From the NCBI RefSeq assembly GCF_001570585.1, contig NZ_BBXF01000005.1:1-64000 (forward strand): a stretch of 64,000 bases of DNA. The letters are read 5' to 3'. The stretch comes from Herbidospora daliensis. GTDB lineage: Bacteria; Actinomycetota; Actinomycetes; Streptosporangiales; Streptosporangiaceae. Position numbers and translations under genes: made by a program. How positions within the stretch are numbered: position 1 is the stretch's first letter; each line of letters opens with the position of its first letter. Below the pieces are notes generated by a model. It searched no databases and had not been told where the DNA came from. It worked only from the letters and a program-made list of their open reading frames with translations. Positions 7,864 to 16,856 of the stretch are shown piece after piece.

Positions 7864-8817
7864 CTACCGTCCGTCGCGGCCGGGGTCGACGTCGAAGGTG
7901 ATCGCCCCCTGGAAGCCGTCGCCGCTCGGCGCCGTGGCCATGACCATGGAGCTCCGGAAGATCGAGTCGCCGTCGTTCCGCGTGTCGCGCGCGCCCCGCC
8001 CGGCGTAGGCGCCGGCGGCCAGCACTTCGTCGTTGCGCGCCTCGTCGAACATGACCTGGGTGGTGAGCGTCCGCTCGTCGCCGACGTGAACCATGGCGTG
8101 GACGTGCACGGTCCGCCCCCGGTACCACCCGGGCCAGATGGTGGTGAACACCACGATCCCATCGGCCCCGGTGACCTGAGCACCCCGCAGATACCGCTCG
8201 TCATCGGTCGGCACGAGATCACCTATAGCGCCGGAAGCCCCCGGACCACCCGAAGCCTGACCTCCGGAAGCCTGACCGCCCGCACCTTGACCGCCCGCAC
8301 CTTGACCGTTTGGAACCGGAGCACCGCCCGGAGCCTGACCGTCTGGAACCGGAGCATCGCCTGGAGTTTGCCCGTCTGGGGGCTGCGCGCCGCCGGGCCC
8401 GCCGGTCGAGGCTGATTCCGCGCCCGAGTAGAGGCCGCCCGCGTCGCAGTGCCAGATCTCCACGACCGCGTCCTTCAGCGGCTCGCAGGTCTCGCTGTCG
8501 CGTACCCGGATCGCCATGTCCAGCCGCGTTCCCGGCCGGTCCTCGCGGATGTCCGAGCGGATCTTGTCCGCGTCGAAGTAGTAGGGCCCCGGGGTGGTGG
8601 AGGGCGTCAGTGTGCAGGTCCCGGAGGAGTCGAAGAGCGCCGTTAGGTCGCCGGGCACGCCCGACCGGGGGCTGATGGTCGCCGCACCCGTGGAGGTAGT
8701 CACCGGGGTGGACCCGGTCGCGCCGCACGCCGCGAGGAGCGTGCCGAGACCGATCGAACCCACCCCGGCGATCATCGTGCGCCGGCTGACCCGGCGGCCT
8801 TCGTCGTGGTCTGTCAT
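7864..8817 (-). CDS. Secreted intradiol ring-cleavage dioxygenase-like protein
   Basis: This is a 317-residue member of the secreted intradiol (catechol/protocatechuate) dioxygenase-like family. The N-terminus has a Tat motif (SRRTMIAG) followed by LLAACG, a lipobox, so it is probably a Tat-exported lipoprotein. Fe ligands are visible: TPGPYYFD (Tyr), then WPGWYRGRTVHVHAMV (Tyr-His-His). Between the first beta strands and the catalytic half lies a 50-residue Gly/Pro/Gln repeat tract, absent from typical members (see finding). The start is ATG 8817; an in-frame GTG at 8826 is an alternative and neither has a strong ribosome site. Secreted members may act on aromatic or lignin-derived catechols. 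Confidence 0.85.
   Translation of the reverse strand: MTDHDEGRRVSRRTMIAGVGSIGLGTLLAACGATGSTPVTTSTGAATISPRSGVPGDLTALFDSSGTCTLTPSTTPGPYYFDADKIRSDIREDRPGTRLDMAIRVRDSETCEPLKDAVVEIWHCDAGGLYSGAESASTGGPGGAQPPDGQTPGDAPVPDGQAPGGAPVPNGQGAGGQGAGGQASGGQASGGPGASGAIGDLVPTDDERYLRGAQVTGADGIVVFTTIWPGWYRGRTVHVHAMVHVGDERTLTTQVMFDEARNDEVLAAGAYAGRGARDTRNDGDSIFRSSMVMATAPSGDGFQGAITFDVDPGRDGR
8225..8400 (-). repeat. Low-complexity tandem repeat inside dioxygenase gene
   Basis: The DNA consists of degenerate 9-15 bp units of the CCTGACCGCC/CTTGACCGCC and GGAACCGGAGC types. They encode GGQASGG, GGQGAGG and PVPDGQAPGGA-like blocks. Reading frame is kept throughout, so the tract can expand and contract in-frame and probably acts as a flexible linker. 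Confidence 0.75.
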
Positions 8818-8867
8818 GCCCGTCACGCTAGGAACCGGACATGAGGGCCACGTGAGAACCGCCTTGA

Positions 8868-8889
8868 GATCTACTTTGTAAAGGCGCCG
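8868..8889. repeat. 22-bp dispersed repeat, copy 1
   Basis: Identical over 22 bp to 56283-56304. It lies in the gap between the 3' end of mctP and the start of the dioxygenase gene, about 50 bp before the latter. A third, diverged copy sharing TTGAGATCTAC is inside menE (51361-51381). Confidence 0.8.
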
Positions 8890-8899
8890 TAAGGGGAGA

Positions 8900-10498
8900 T
8901 CACGTCGACCCGGCCACCTCCAGGTCGTCCTTCACCTCGGGGTCCCCGGCGTCGGCGGTGTAGTCGCGCGGGCTGGTCCCGTCGACCCCCTCCGACGACC
9001 CGAGCCGCCGGGCCAGCACGGTCGCCAGCGCCGCCACGGCCAGGTTCACGATCAGCGCCAGGAACCCGGCGTACACCGTCATCGGCGTGTCGAAGCCGAG
9101 CTTGCTCAGCGGGAACGCCGACCCGCCGAAGTGGGCGTGGTTGTTGGCCGGGTTGGCGATGTTGTAGAGCAGCACCATCCCGGCCGTCATCCCGGCCGTC
9201 CAGCCCGCGATCAGGCCCACCCGGTGGAACCACCGGGTGAACAGCCCCAGCGCCACCGACGGCAGCGTCTGCAGGATGATCACGCCGCCGATCAGCTGCA
9301 GGTCGATGGAGAACTGCGGGTCGATCAGCAGGATGCAGAGCACCGCGCCCACCTTGACGACCAGCGAGGTCAGCTTGCTGACCCGGGCCTCCTGGGCGTC
9401 GGTGGCGTCGCGCCGCAGGTACTCCTTGTAGATGTTCCGCGTGAACAGGTTCGCCGCCGCGATCGACATGATCGCCGCCGGGACCAGCGCGCCGATGCCG
9501 ATGGCCGCGAACGCGACGCCGGTGAACCAGTCGGGGAACATCTGGTCGAACAGCTGCGGCACGACCGTGTTCACGTCGGTGCCGATCGGGGTGATCCCGG
9601 CCGCGATGGCCATGTAGCCGAGCAGCGCGATGAGCCCCAGCAACAGGCTGTAGGCCGGCAGCGCCGACATGTTCCGCTTGATCACGTCGCGCGACCGCGA
9701 GGCCAGCACCCCGGTCACGCTGTGCGGGTAGAGGAACAGCGCCATCGCCGACCCCAGCGCCAGGGTGATGTACTGCAGCTGGTTGTTGGCGTTCAGCAGG
9801 GTCCCGTCGCCGGGCGCGGGGGTCTTGGCGAACTTGGCGTCGGCCGCGTCGAAGATCGACCCGAACCCGCCGAGCCGCGCCGGGATGTAGATCACCGCGA
9901 CGAGGATCACGATGTAGATCAGGATGTCCTTCACGAACGCGATCAGCGCCGGGGCCCGCAGCCCGCTCTGGTAGGTGTACGCCGCCAGGATGGCGAACGC
10001 GATGATCAGCGGCAGGTCGCCGGTGACCCCCATCGTCTTCAGCACGGCCTCGATGCCGATGAGCTGGAGCGCGATGTACGGCATCGTCGCCACGATCCCG
10101 GTGATCGCGACCAGCAGCGCCAGGGTCGGCGAGCCGAACCGCACCCGCACGAAGTCGGCGGGCGTCACCAGCCCGTGCACGTGCGACACCGACCAGAGCC
10201 GGATCAGCACCAGCATCACCAGCGGATAGGTGATGACCGTGTAGGGCACCGCGAAGAACCCGGTCGCCCCGGCCCCGAACAGCAGCGCCGGCACCGCGAC
10301 GAAGGTGTACGCCGTGTAGAGGTCCCCGCCCACCAGGAACCACGTGATCCACGACCCGAAGTTGCGCCCGCCCAGCCCCCACTCGTTCAGCGAGGCGAGG
10401 TTGTCGGCCCGCCGCCACCGCGCGGCCACGAAGCCCATGCCGCTGACCAGCAGGAACAGGGCGGTGAAGATGACGATCTCGGTGATGTGCTCGTTCAT
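8900..10498 (-). CDS. mctP: Sodium/solute symporter, MctP-type monocarboxylate permease
   Basis: This is a 532-residue solute:sodium symporter with about 13-14 membrane helices. The N-terminal segment (LGGRNFGSWITWFLVGGD) and the core (LIAFVKDILIYIVIL, LASRSRDVIKRNMSALPAYS, IGALVPAAIMSIAAANLFTR) match the MctP monocarboxylate branch, which takes up lactate, pyruvate, propionate and similar acids. It overlaps the upstream DUF3311 gene by 4 nt (ATGA), the usual partner arrangement in which a small two-helix protein accompanies an acetate or monocarboxylate symporter. A Crp-like box lies upstream of the pair. The charged C-terminal 40 residues look cytosolic and variable. Confidence 0.9.
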   Translation of the reverse strand: MNEHITEIVIFTALFLLVSGMGFVAARWRRADNLASLNEWGLGGRNFGSWITWFLVGGDLYTAYTFVAVPALLFGAGATGFFAVPYTVITYPLVMLVLIRLWSVSHVHGLVTPADFVRVRFGSPTLALLVAITGIVATMPYIALQLIGIEAVLKTMGVTGDLPLIIAFAILAAYTYQSGLRAPALIAFVKDILIYIVILVAVIYIPARLGGFGSIFDAADAKFAKTPAPGDGTLLNANNQLQYITLALGSAMALFLYPHSVTGVLASRSRDVIKRNMSALPAYSLLLGLIALLGYMAIAAGITPIGTDVNTVVPQLFDQMFPDWFTGVAFAAIGIGALVPAAIMSIAAANLFTRNIYKEYLRRDATDAQEARVSKLTSLVVKVGAVLCILLIDPQFSIDLQLIGGVIILQTLPSVALGLFTRWFHRVGLIAGWTAGMTAGMVLLYNIANPANNHAHFGGSAFPLSKLGFDTPMTVYAGFLALIVNLAVAALATVLARRLGSSEGVDGTSPRDYTADAGDPEVKDDLEVAGST

Positions 10499-10701
10499 CG
10501 GCGGGTCACCCGGTAGACGATCAGGGTCGCCGACACGCTGATGACCAGGAAGGCGAGCTGCAGCCAGTAGAACAGCGGAACGCCGAACAGCCGGGGCTCC
10601 TCATGGTTGAACAGGGCCGGTACGAGGGGGACGACGATGGCCGGCGCCAGCACCCAGTTCCAGCGGCTGCGGTCCGATCTGGGGGAACGTGGATCCGTCA
10701 A
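10495..10701 (-). CDS. DUF3311 small membrane protein
   Basis: This is a 68-residue protein with two membrane helices (WVLAPAIVVPLVPALF and LFYWLQLAFLVISVSATL) and a basic C-terminus. It belongs to DUF3311, small accessory subunits encoded next to SSS-family monocarboxylate/acetate symporters. The start is TTG at 10701, with GAAGGAG about 6 nt upstream. Its stop overlaps the start of the symporter gene, so it is probably translated in a fixed ratio with it. Its exact role (folding, assembly or regulation of the permease) is not established. Confidence 0.85.
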   Translation of the reverse strand: MTDPRSPRSDRSRWNWVLAPAIVVPLVPALFNHEEPRLFGVPLFYWLQLAFLVISVSATLIVYRVTRR

Positions 10702-10739
10702 CGGACACTCCTTCCGACAGGTTGTCGATTGGAGCGTAA

Positions 10740-10755
10740 AGTGACGGGTGTCACA
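10740..10755. promoter_or_regulatory. Crp-like inverted repeat upstream of DUF3311-mctP
   Basis: On the minus strand the sequence reads TGTGA-N6-TCACT, and the core GTGAC...GTCAC (10741-10754) is symmetric. This resembles the Crp/Fnr box TGTGA-N6-TCACA. It lies about 40 bp upstream of the DUF3311 start codon, a plausible spot for control of a monocarboxylate permease by a cAMP-receptor-type regulator. Confidence 0.5.
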
Positions 10756-10813
10756 GGTGGAGCTCCCATCGACGAGCGGCGGCCTGGGCGCGCCGAACGG
10801 TCAGGTCATTCGC

Positions 10814-10842
10814 CCGACATGTGGATTGCGGCGTGTTATTGT
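10814..10842 (+). promoter_or_regulatory. Promoter of trp leader
   Basis: CCGACA (10814-10819), a 17-nt spacer and TATTGT (10837-10842) form a sigma-70-type promoter. Transcription would begin at or within a base or two of the leader-peptide ATG at 10850, so the leader mRNA may itself be leaderless. Confidence 0.55.
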
Positions 10843-10849
10843 GTGCCGC

Positions 10850-10885
10850 ATGCAGATTCCTCAGCAGCAGTGGTGGCGCCGCTAA
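10850..10885 (+). CDS. trpL: Trp attenuator leader peptide
   Basis: This short frame encodes MQIPQQQWWRR and stops at TAA. Two consecutive Trp codons directly precede RNA that can fold in two alternative ways, and the gene downstream makes anthranilate. It is too short for standard gene callers. Known bacterial trp leader peptides work by ribosome stalling at Trp codons when charged tRNA-Trp is scarce, and the arrangement here fits that exactly. Confidence 0.88.
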   Translation: MQIPQQQWWRR

Positions 10886-10957
10886 CAGGCGGCCCTCAGC
10901 TCAGGTTTCTCGCGAATCGAAACAGGCCGCCCCGGGATTGGGCGGCCTTCTGTGTTT
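10876..10957 (+). terminator. Trp attenuator: terminator and antiterminator
   Basis: A perfect 9-bp stem, AGGCCGCCC (10924-10932) with GGGCGGCCT (10940-10948) and a 7-nt loop, is followed by TCTGTGTTT. This is an intrinsic terminator. An earlier segment GGCGGCC (10888-10894) can pair with GGCCGCC (10925-10931), which would block the terminator. That same segment can instead pair with GCCGC (10878-10882), at the end of the leader peptide frame. These three mutually exclusive pairings are the classical 1:2, 2:3 and 3:4 attenuator arrangement. Confidence 0.85.
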
Positions 10958-10992
10958 CCGCCCCCGGGGCATGAGTGGATCAAGGGGCGACA

Positions 10993-13116
10993 GTGGAGAC
11001 CAGCGGTTACACCACGGCGGGCGGCATCGGGGTCGAGCGCGTGGTGCGCGCCGTGCCCGAGGCGGCCCTCGACGAGATCGTCGACTCGCTCGGCACTCGC
11101 CGGGGCGGGGCGTTCTCCTCGGGCATGGACTATCCGGGCAGGTACAGCCGATGGGCCTTCGGCTACGCCGATCCCTGCCTGGAGCTCGTCGCGCGCGGCC
11201 GCCGCATCTCGGCCCGCGCGCTCAACGACCGGGGCGCCGTCGTGCTCCCCGCCGTCGCGGCCTGTCTCCGCGCCGCCGGGGAGGTCGTCGGCACGCCCAC
11301 CGCCACCTTCACCGAGGTCGAGGTGCACCCGTCCGACGAGTGGCTGCCCGAGGAGATGCGCTCGCGCCGCCCCACGGTCTTCACCGCGATCCGCGAGGTC
11401 ATCGCCGCGTTCAAGGGCGACGACCAGCACCTCGGGCTCTACGGCGCGTTCGGCTACGACCTGGCCTTCCAGTTCGAGCCCATCCGCTACGCGCTCACCC
11501 GCCCCGACGACCAGCGCGACCTGGTCCTCCACCTGCCCGACCGCCTCGTGGTGATCGACCGGGTGAAGGAGACCGTGCTGGAGTACTCCTACGAGTTCGC
11601 CTACGACGGGAAGAGCACGAAGGGCCTGCCGCGCACCGGCGACTCCCGCGAGCTCGTCCAGGCGGGCGAGATCCCGGCCGACCCGGTCAGGGGCGCGTAC
11701 GCCGACGTCGTCGCCAAGGCGAAGGAGAAGTTCCGGCGCGGTGACCTGTTCGAGGTCGTGCCCGGCCAGGTCTTCCACGCGCCCTGCGACGACCCGCCCG
11801 CCTTCTACCGGGGGCTGCGCACCAGCAACCCGGCGCCGTACGAGTTCATCCTCAGCCTCGGCGACGGCGAGCACCTGGTCGGGGCCTCGCCCGAGATGTA
11901 CGTCCGGGTCTCCGGCGAGCGGGTGGAGACCTGCCCGATCTCCGGCACCATCGCCCGCGGCGCCAACCCGGTCGAGGACGCCGAGGCGATCCGCACCCTC
12001 CTGTCCAGCGTGAAGGAGGAGTCGGAGCTGACCATGTGCACCGACGTCGACCGCAACGACAAGTCGCGCATCTGCGTGCCCGGTTCGGTCAAGGTCATCG
12101 GCCGCCGCCAGATCGAGATGTACTCCCGGCTGATCCACACCGTCGACCACATCGAGGGCTACCTGCGCCCCGAGTTCGACGCCCTCGACGCCTTCCTCAC
12201 CCACATGTGGGCGGTCACCGTCACCGGCGCCCCGAAGACGTGGGCGATGCAGTTCATCGAGGACCACGAGGCCACCACCCGCCGCTGGTACGGCGGCGCG
12301 GTCGGCTTCATCGGCTTCGACGGCTCGATGAACACCGGCCTGACCCTGCGCACCGCCCAGATCAAGAACGGCGTGGCGACGGTCCGGGCGGGCGCGACCC
12401 TGCTGGTCGACTCCGACCCCGACGCCGAGGAGCGCGAGACCGAGCTCAAGGCCAGCGCCCTGCTGGGCGCGCTGGCGGCGGTCGGCCGGGGCGAGGTGGC
12501 GCAGGAGGCCGTCGCGGCCGAGCAGCCGGGCGAGGGCCACACCGTGCTCCTCGTCGACTACGAGGACTCGTTCGTCAACACCCTGGCCGACTACTTCCGC
12601 CAGCAGGGCGCGAAGGTCGTCACGCTGCGCCACGGCTTCCCGACCACGATGATCGAGGAGATCGCGCCGACCCTCGTGGTGCTCTCGCCCGGCCCCGGCT
12701 GGCCGTCCGACTTCGGCACCGACCGGCTCGTCGCCGCCCTCTACGAGCGGAACCTGCCGGTCTTCGGGGTCTGCCTCGGGCTGCAGGCCATGGTCGAGCA
12801 GGCGGGTGGGCAGCTCGACCTGCTGCCCTACCCGGAGCACGGCAAGCGCGGGCAGATCAAGCGCGAGGGCGACAGCGCGCTGCTCGAAGGGCTGCCCGAG
12901 GCGTTCACCGCCGCGCGCTACCACTCGGTGCACGCCAAGCACCCGGGCGTGCAGGGCTTCACGGTCACGGCGGCGACCTCCGACGGCGCGGTCATGGCGA
13001 TCGAGGACGTCGCCAACCGCCGGTTCGGGGTGCAGTTCCACCCCGAGTCGATCCTCACCACCGAGGGCGGCGCCGGCGCCAAGATCATCGCCAACGTGCT
13101 GAGGCTGGCCCGGTAA
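10993..13116 (+). CDS. trpE: Fused anthranilate synthase (component I + glutamine amidotransferase)
   Basis: This 707-residue protein catalyses the first committed step to tryptophan, chorismate plus glutamine to anthranilate. Residues about 1-500 are the chorismate-binding TrpE-type part (FEVVPGQVF, PYEFIL, CPISGTIARG, DVDRNDKSRIC). Residues about 515-707 are a class I GATase with nucleophile Cys594 in FGVCLGLQAM and His-Glu in GVQFHPES. Such one-chain enzymes also occur in phenazine and related pathways, but the Trp-codon attenuator upstream points to tryptophan supply. The start is GTG 10993 with AAGGGG 5 nt upstream; GTG 10975 is an in-frame alternative. No other trp genes are adjacent. 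Confidence 0.92.
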   Translation: METSGYTTAGGIGVERVVRAVPEAALDEIVDSLGTRRGGAFSSGMDYPGRYSRWAFGYADPCLELVARGRRISARALNDRGAVVLPAVAACLRAAGEVVGTPTATFTEVEVHPSDEWLPEEMRSRRPTVFTAIREVIAAFKGDDQHLGLYGAFGYDLAFQFEPIRYALTRPDDQRDLVLHLPDRLVVIDRVKETVLEYSYEFAYDGKSTKGLPRTGDSRELVQAGEIPADPVRGAYADVVAKAKEKFRRGDLFEVVPGQVFHAPCDDPPAFYRGLRTSNPAPYEFILSLGDGEHLVGASPEMYVRVSGERVETCPISGTIARGANPVEDAEAIRTLLSSVKEESELTMCTDVDRNDKSRICVPGSVKVIGRRQIEMYSRLIHTVDHIEGYLRPEFDALDAFLTHMWAVTVTGAPKTWAMQFIEDHEATTRRWYGGAVGFIGFDGSMNTGLTLRTAQIKNGVATVRAGATLLVDSDPDAEERETELKASALLGALAAVGRGEVAQEAVAAEQPGEGHTVLLVDYEDSFVNTLADYFRQQGAKVVTLRHGFPTTMIEEIAPTLVVLSPGPGWPSDFGTDRLVAALYERNLPVFGVCLGLQAMVEQAGGQLDLLPYPEHGKRGQIKREGDSALLEGLPEAFTAARYHSVHAKHPGVQGFTVTAATSDGAVMAIEDVANRRFGVQFHPESILTTEGGAGAKIIANVLRLAR

Positions 13117-13195
13117 AGATCGCACCGATCGCCTGACCGCCCGGCGGCCGCGGCCCTAGAGTCTCGTCCCTGTCGAAGCCAAGGGGGACGAGGGA

Positions 13196-14311
13196 ATGAC
13201 GCCGGTGCTGCCGGGTCCGGTCCGGGCGGCGCTGACGGCGCCCCTGGTCGACCACCACTGCCAGGGGGTGCGCCGCGACGACCTGGTCAGGGCCCAGTTC
13301 GAGACGCTGATCACCCGGGCGGGCCATTCCGCGCCGCCCGGGACCACCCATTTCGACACCCCCGAGGGGGTGGCGATCCGGCGCTGGTGCGCGCCCGTCC
13401 TGGGGCTCGAACCGCACGCCCCGGCCGCCGTCTACCTGGCCCGCCGGGCCGAGCTGGGGGCGGCCGAGGTCAACCGGACGCTGCTGCGGGCCGCCGGCGT
13501 CGTCGCCTTCCTGGTCGACACCGGCACCGAGTCCTCGCCCGACCTGCTGTCGGTGGCCGAGACCGGACGGCTCGGCGGCGCGGCCTCCGACGAGATCGTC
13601 CGGCTCGAACGGGTCGAGCAGGACGTCGCCGAAGAGGGATTGAGCGCGCCCGGCTACCTCGACCGGCTACGCGCCGAGGTCGCCGCGCGGGCCTCCCGGG
13701 CGGTCGGCCTGTCGACCGTGATCGGCTACCGCTGCGGCCTCGACGTCGATCCGGTCCGTCCGGCGCGCGGGGCCGTGCTGGCGGCGGCCGGACGCCGGGC
13801 CGCCGAGCCGAAGAAGCCGCTGACCGACCCGGTGCTGCTGCGCCACCTGCTCTGGACCGGCGTCGACGTCGCCCGGGAGCGGGCGATGCCGCTGCAGATC
13901 CCGTGCGGCCACTCGGGGGTCGAGCCGGGTGTGCTGCACCGGTCCGACCCGACCGCGCTGGCCCCCTTCATCCGGGCGCTCGGGCCGCTCGGGGTGCCGG
14001 TCATCCTGCTGCACTGCTCCCCGTACGAGCGGGCCGCCGCCTTCCTGGCCGCCACGTTCCCCCATGTGCACATCGACGTGCGCGACGGGCTCGCCGAGGT
14101 GCTCGGGCTCGCGCCGTTCCACAAGATCATGTTCGGTTCGGGCGGCTGGGGCGTCGCCGAGACCGTCTACCTGGGCGCCCTGCGGCACCGGACCGTGCTG
14201 GCCCGCGAACTCTCCGCCCGCATCGACGCCGGAGACTGGTCGGCCGGGGATGCGGAACGGGTCGCGGGGATGATCGGATCGGGGAACGCTCGTCGGATCT
14301 ACCGACTTTAA
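13196..14311 (+). CDS. Amidohydrolase family protein
   Basis: This is a 371-residue TIM-barrel amidohydrolase of the type 2/FluG N-terminal group. Visible motifs are VDHHCQGV near the N-terminus (where metal His residues sit in the family), IPCGHSG, VILLHCSPY and HVHIDV. In the late motif that usually reads FGSD or FASD, this protein has MFGSGGWG, so the acidic metal ligand or catalytic Asp may be missing or displaced. The start is ATG 13196 with GAGGGA directly upstream. A TAGAGT -10-like box at 13157 suggests its own promoter. The substrate is unknown; relatives include glutamine synthetase-linked hydrolases and decarboxylases. Confidence 0.75.
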   Translation: MTPVLPGPVRAALTAPLVDHHCQGVRRDDLVRAQFETLITRAGHSAPPGTTHFDTPEGVAIRRWCAPVLGLEPHAPAAVYLARRAELGAAEVNRTLLRAAGVVAFLVDTGTESSPDLLSVAETGRLGGAASDEIVRLERVEQDVAEEGLSAPGYLDRLRAEVAARASRAVGLSTVIGYRCGLDVDPVRPARGAVLAAAGRRAAEPKKPLTDPVLLRHLLWTGVDVARERAMPLQIPCGHSGVEPGVLHRSDPTALAPFIRALGPLGVPVILLHCSPYERAAAFLAATFPHVHIDVRDGLAEVLGLAPFHKIMFGSGGWGVAETVYLGALRHRTVLARELSARIDAGDWSAGDAERVAGMIGSGNARRIYRL

Positions 14312-14366
14312 ATCCTCTTTAGGTAGGAGGAACCAGCAGATCTTGGCGGAAAGACTTGAAAGCGCC

Positions 14367-15256
<890 letters not shown>

Positions 15257-15260
<4 letters not shown>

Positions 15261-16042
15261 CGAACCTCATCCGCGCGGAGCTCCAGAAGCTCTTCACCAC
15301 CCGCCTGTGGTGGGCTATGGCTTTGGTCATGTTCGCGTTCACCGCGTTCGGCCTGGCCTTCCTCATCGCCCAGGCCGGGGTCGCGCCCGCCAACGGCCAG
15401 CCGGGCCTGCCCGCGCTCGACGACCCGGCGTGGTTGCCGCTGGCCCTCAGCTTCGCCTCCGGGGCCAACATCTTCACGATGATCCTCGGCATCGTGCTGA
15501 TGACCAGCGAATACCGCTACCAGACCATCACCGGCACGTTCCTCACCACGCCCAAGCGCGGCCGCGTCATCGCCGCCAAGCTCGGCGCCGGGGTGATCGT
15601 CGGCGTCTTCTTCGCGGTCATCTCGCTGCTGTTCACCGCCGTCGTCGCCATCACCGCCGTGCTCATCGGGGGCGGCTCGATCGACCTGACGGCGGGCCGC
15701 ATCCCGCAGCTCACCCTCGGGGTCTTCGCAACCCTGGTCCTGTACGCCCTGTTCGGCATAGGCCTCGGCGCGCTCGTGCGCAACCAGGTGGCCGCGCTGA
15801 TCGGCGGCATCGTGTGGGCCTACGTGATCGAGTCGATCCTGGGCGCCTTCCCGGCCCTCCAGACGGTCGGCAAGTGGCTGCCCGGCGGAGCGGCGCAGGC
15901 GCTGATGAACATCGACTTCGACACCGGCCTCGGCGAGTCGAACCTGCTGCCCGCCTGGGGCGGCGCCCTCGTCCTGGTCGCCTACGCCCTGCTGTTCGCC
16001 CTCATCGCGAATGTCACCACCACCCGCAGGGACATCACCTGA
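15257..16042 (+). CDS. ABC-2 type transporter permease
   Basis: This is a 261-residue membrane subunit with six hydrophobic segments. It begins with the amphipathic RAELQKLFTTRLWW segment characteristic of ABC-2 permeases. It contains MTSEYRYQTITGTFLTTPKR, a conserved cytosolic loop of this subfamily that contacts the ATPase. It overlaps the ATPase gene by 4 nt. Two copies of each subunit presumably form the exporter. The gene ends 20 nt before thyX, which has its own promoter-like box. Confidence 0.87.
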
Positions 16043-16062
16043 GGTCGTTATGCTCGTGGCCC

Positions 16063-16773
16063 ATGGTGAAGTTGCAGAGTGATGTGACCGTCGAACTGGT
16101 CAAACACAGCGCGTCCGACTCGGACGTGCTGTGGGCGGCCCGGGTCTCGACGGCGGGGGAGCAGTCGCTGGAGGAGATCCACAAGGATCCCGAACGGTCC
16201 AAGGGCCTGCTCAACTTCCTGATGCGCGACCGGCACGGGTCGCCGTTCGAGCACAACTCGATGACCTTCTTCATCAGCGCGCCGATCTTCGTCTTCCGCG
16301 AGTTCCACCGCCACCGCGTGTGGTCCTACAACGAGGAGAGCGGCCGCTACCGGGAGCTGCAGCCGGTGTTCTACGTGCCGGGCGCCGACCGCAAGCTGGT
16401 GCAGGAGGGCCGTCCCGGCAAGTACGTCTTCGTCGACGGCACCCCCGAACAGCACGCCCTCGTCTCCGAGACGATGGAGGAGTCCTACCGGGCCTCCTAC
16501 GCGGCGTACCAGAAGATGCTCGAGGCCGGAGTGGCCCGCGAGGTGGCGCGGGCCGTGCTGCCCGTCGGGCTGTTCTCCTCCATGTACGCCACCTGCAACG
16601 CCCGCGCGCTGATGCACTTCCTGTCGCTGCGCACCAAGGACGACCGGGCCGCGGTCCCGTCGTTCCCGCAGCGCGAGATCGAGATGGTGGCCGAGAAGAT
16701 GGAGGCCCTGTGGGCCGGGCTGATGCCGCTCACCCACGCGGCCTTCAACGCCAACGGGCGCGTCGCGCCGTGA
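16063..16773 (+). CDS. thyX: FAD-dependent thymidylate synthase
   Basis: This 236-residue enzyme methylates dUMP to dTMP with methylene-tetrahydrofolate and FAD/NADPH. The hallmark RHRxxS motif is RHRVWS (about residues 83-88), followed by YNEESGRY. Substrate-binding residues appear in ARAVLPVGLFSSMYATCNAR near 170-190. Length is normal for the family. The ATG at 16063 lies 8 nt after TATGCT (16049-16054), so a leaderless or very short-leader transcript is likely. No dihydrofolate reductase or thyA is seen nearby; ThyX regenerates tetrahydrofolate directly. Confidence 0.96.
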   Translation: MVKLQSDVTVELVKHSASDSDVLWAARVSTAGEQSLEEIHKDPERSKGLLNFLMRDRHGSPFEHNSMTFFISAPIFVFREFHRHRVWSYNEESGRYRELQPVFYVPGADRKLVQEGRPGKYVFVDGTPEQHALVSETMEESYRASYAAYQKMLEAGVAREVARAVLPVGLFSSMYATCNARALMHFLSLRTKDDRAAVPSFPQREIEMVAEKMEALWAGLMPLTHAAFNANGRVAP

Positions 16774-16856
16774 TTTGAGTACCCGGGTGCTCAGGCGCTT
16801 GGGGTGGGGCGGCTCCATTCTGCGATGACGAGCATCGTGGAAGGAGCACCCCCGAA

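Noticed and set aside
8225-8400. Possible CRISPR-like array
   Set aside because: The repeats are short, degenerate, without spacers of constant length, and keep a reading frame inside an enzyme gene.
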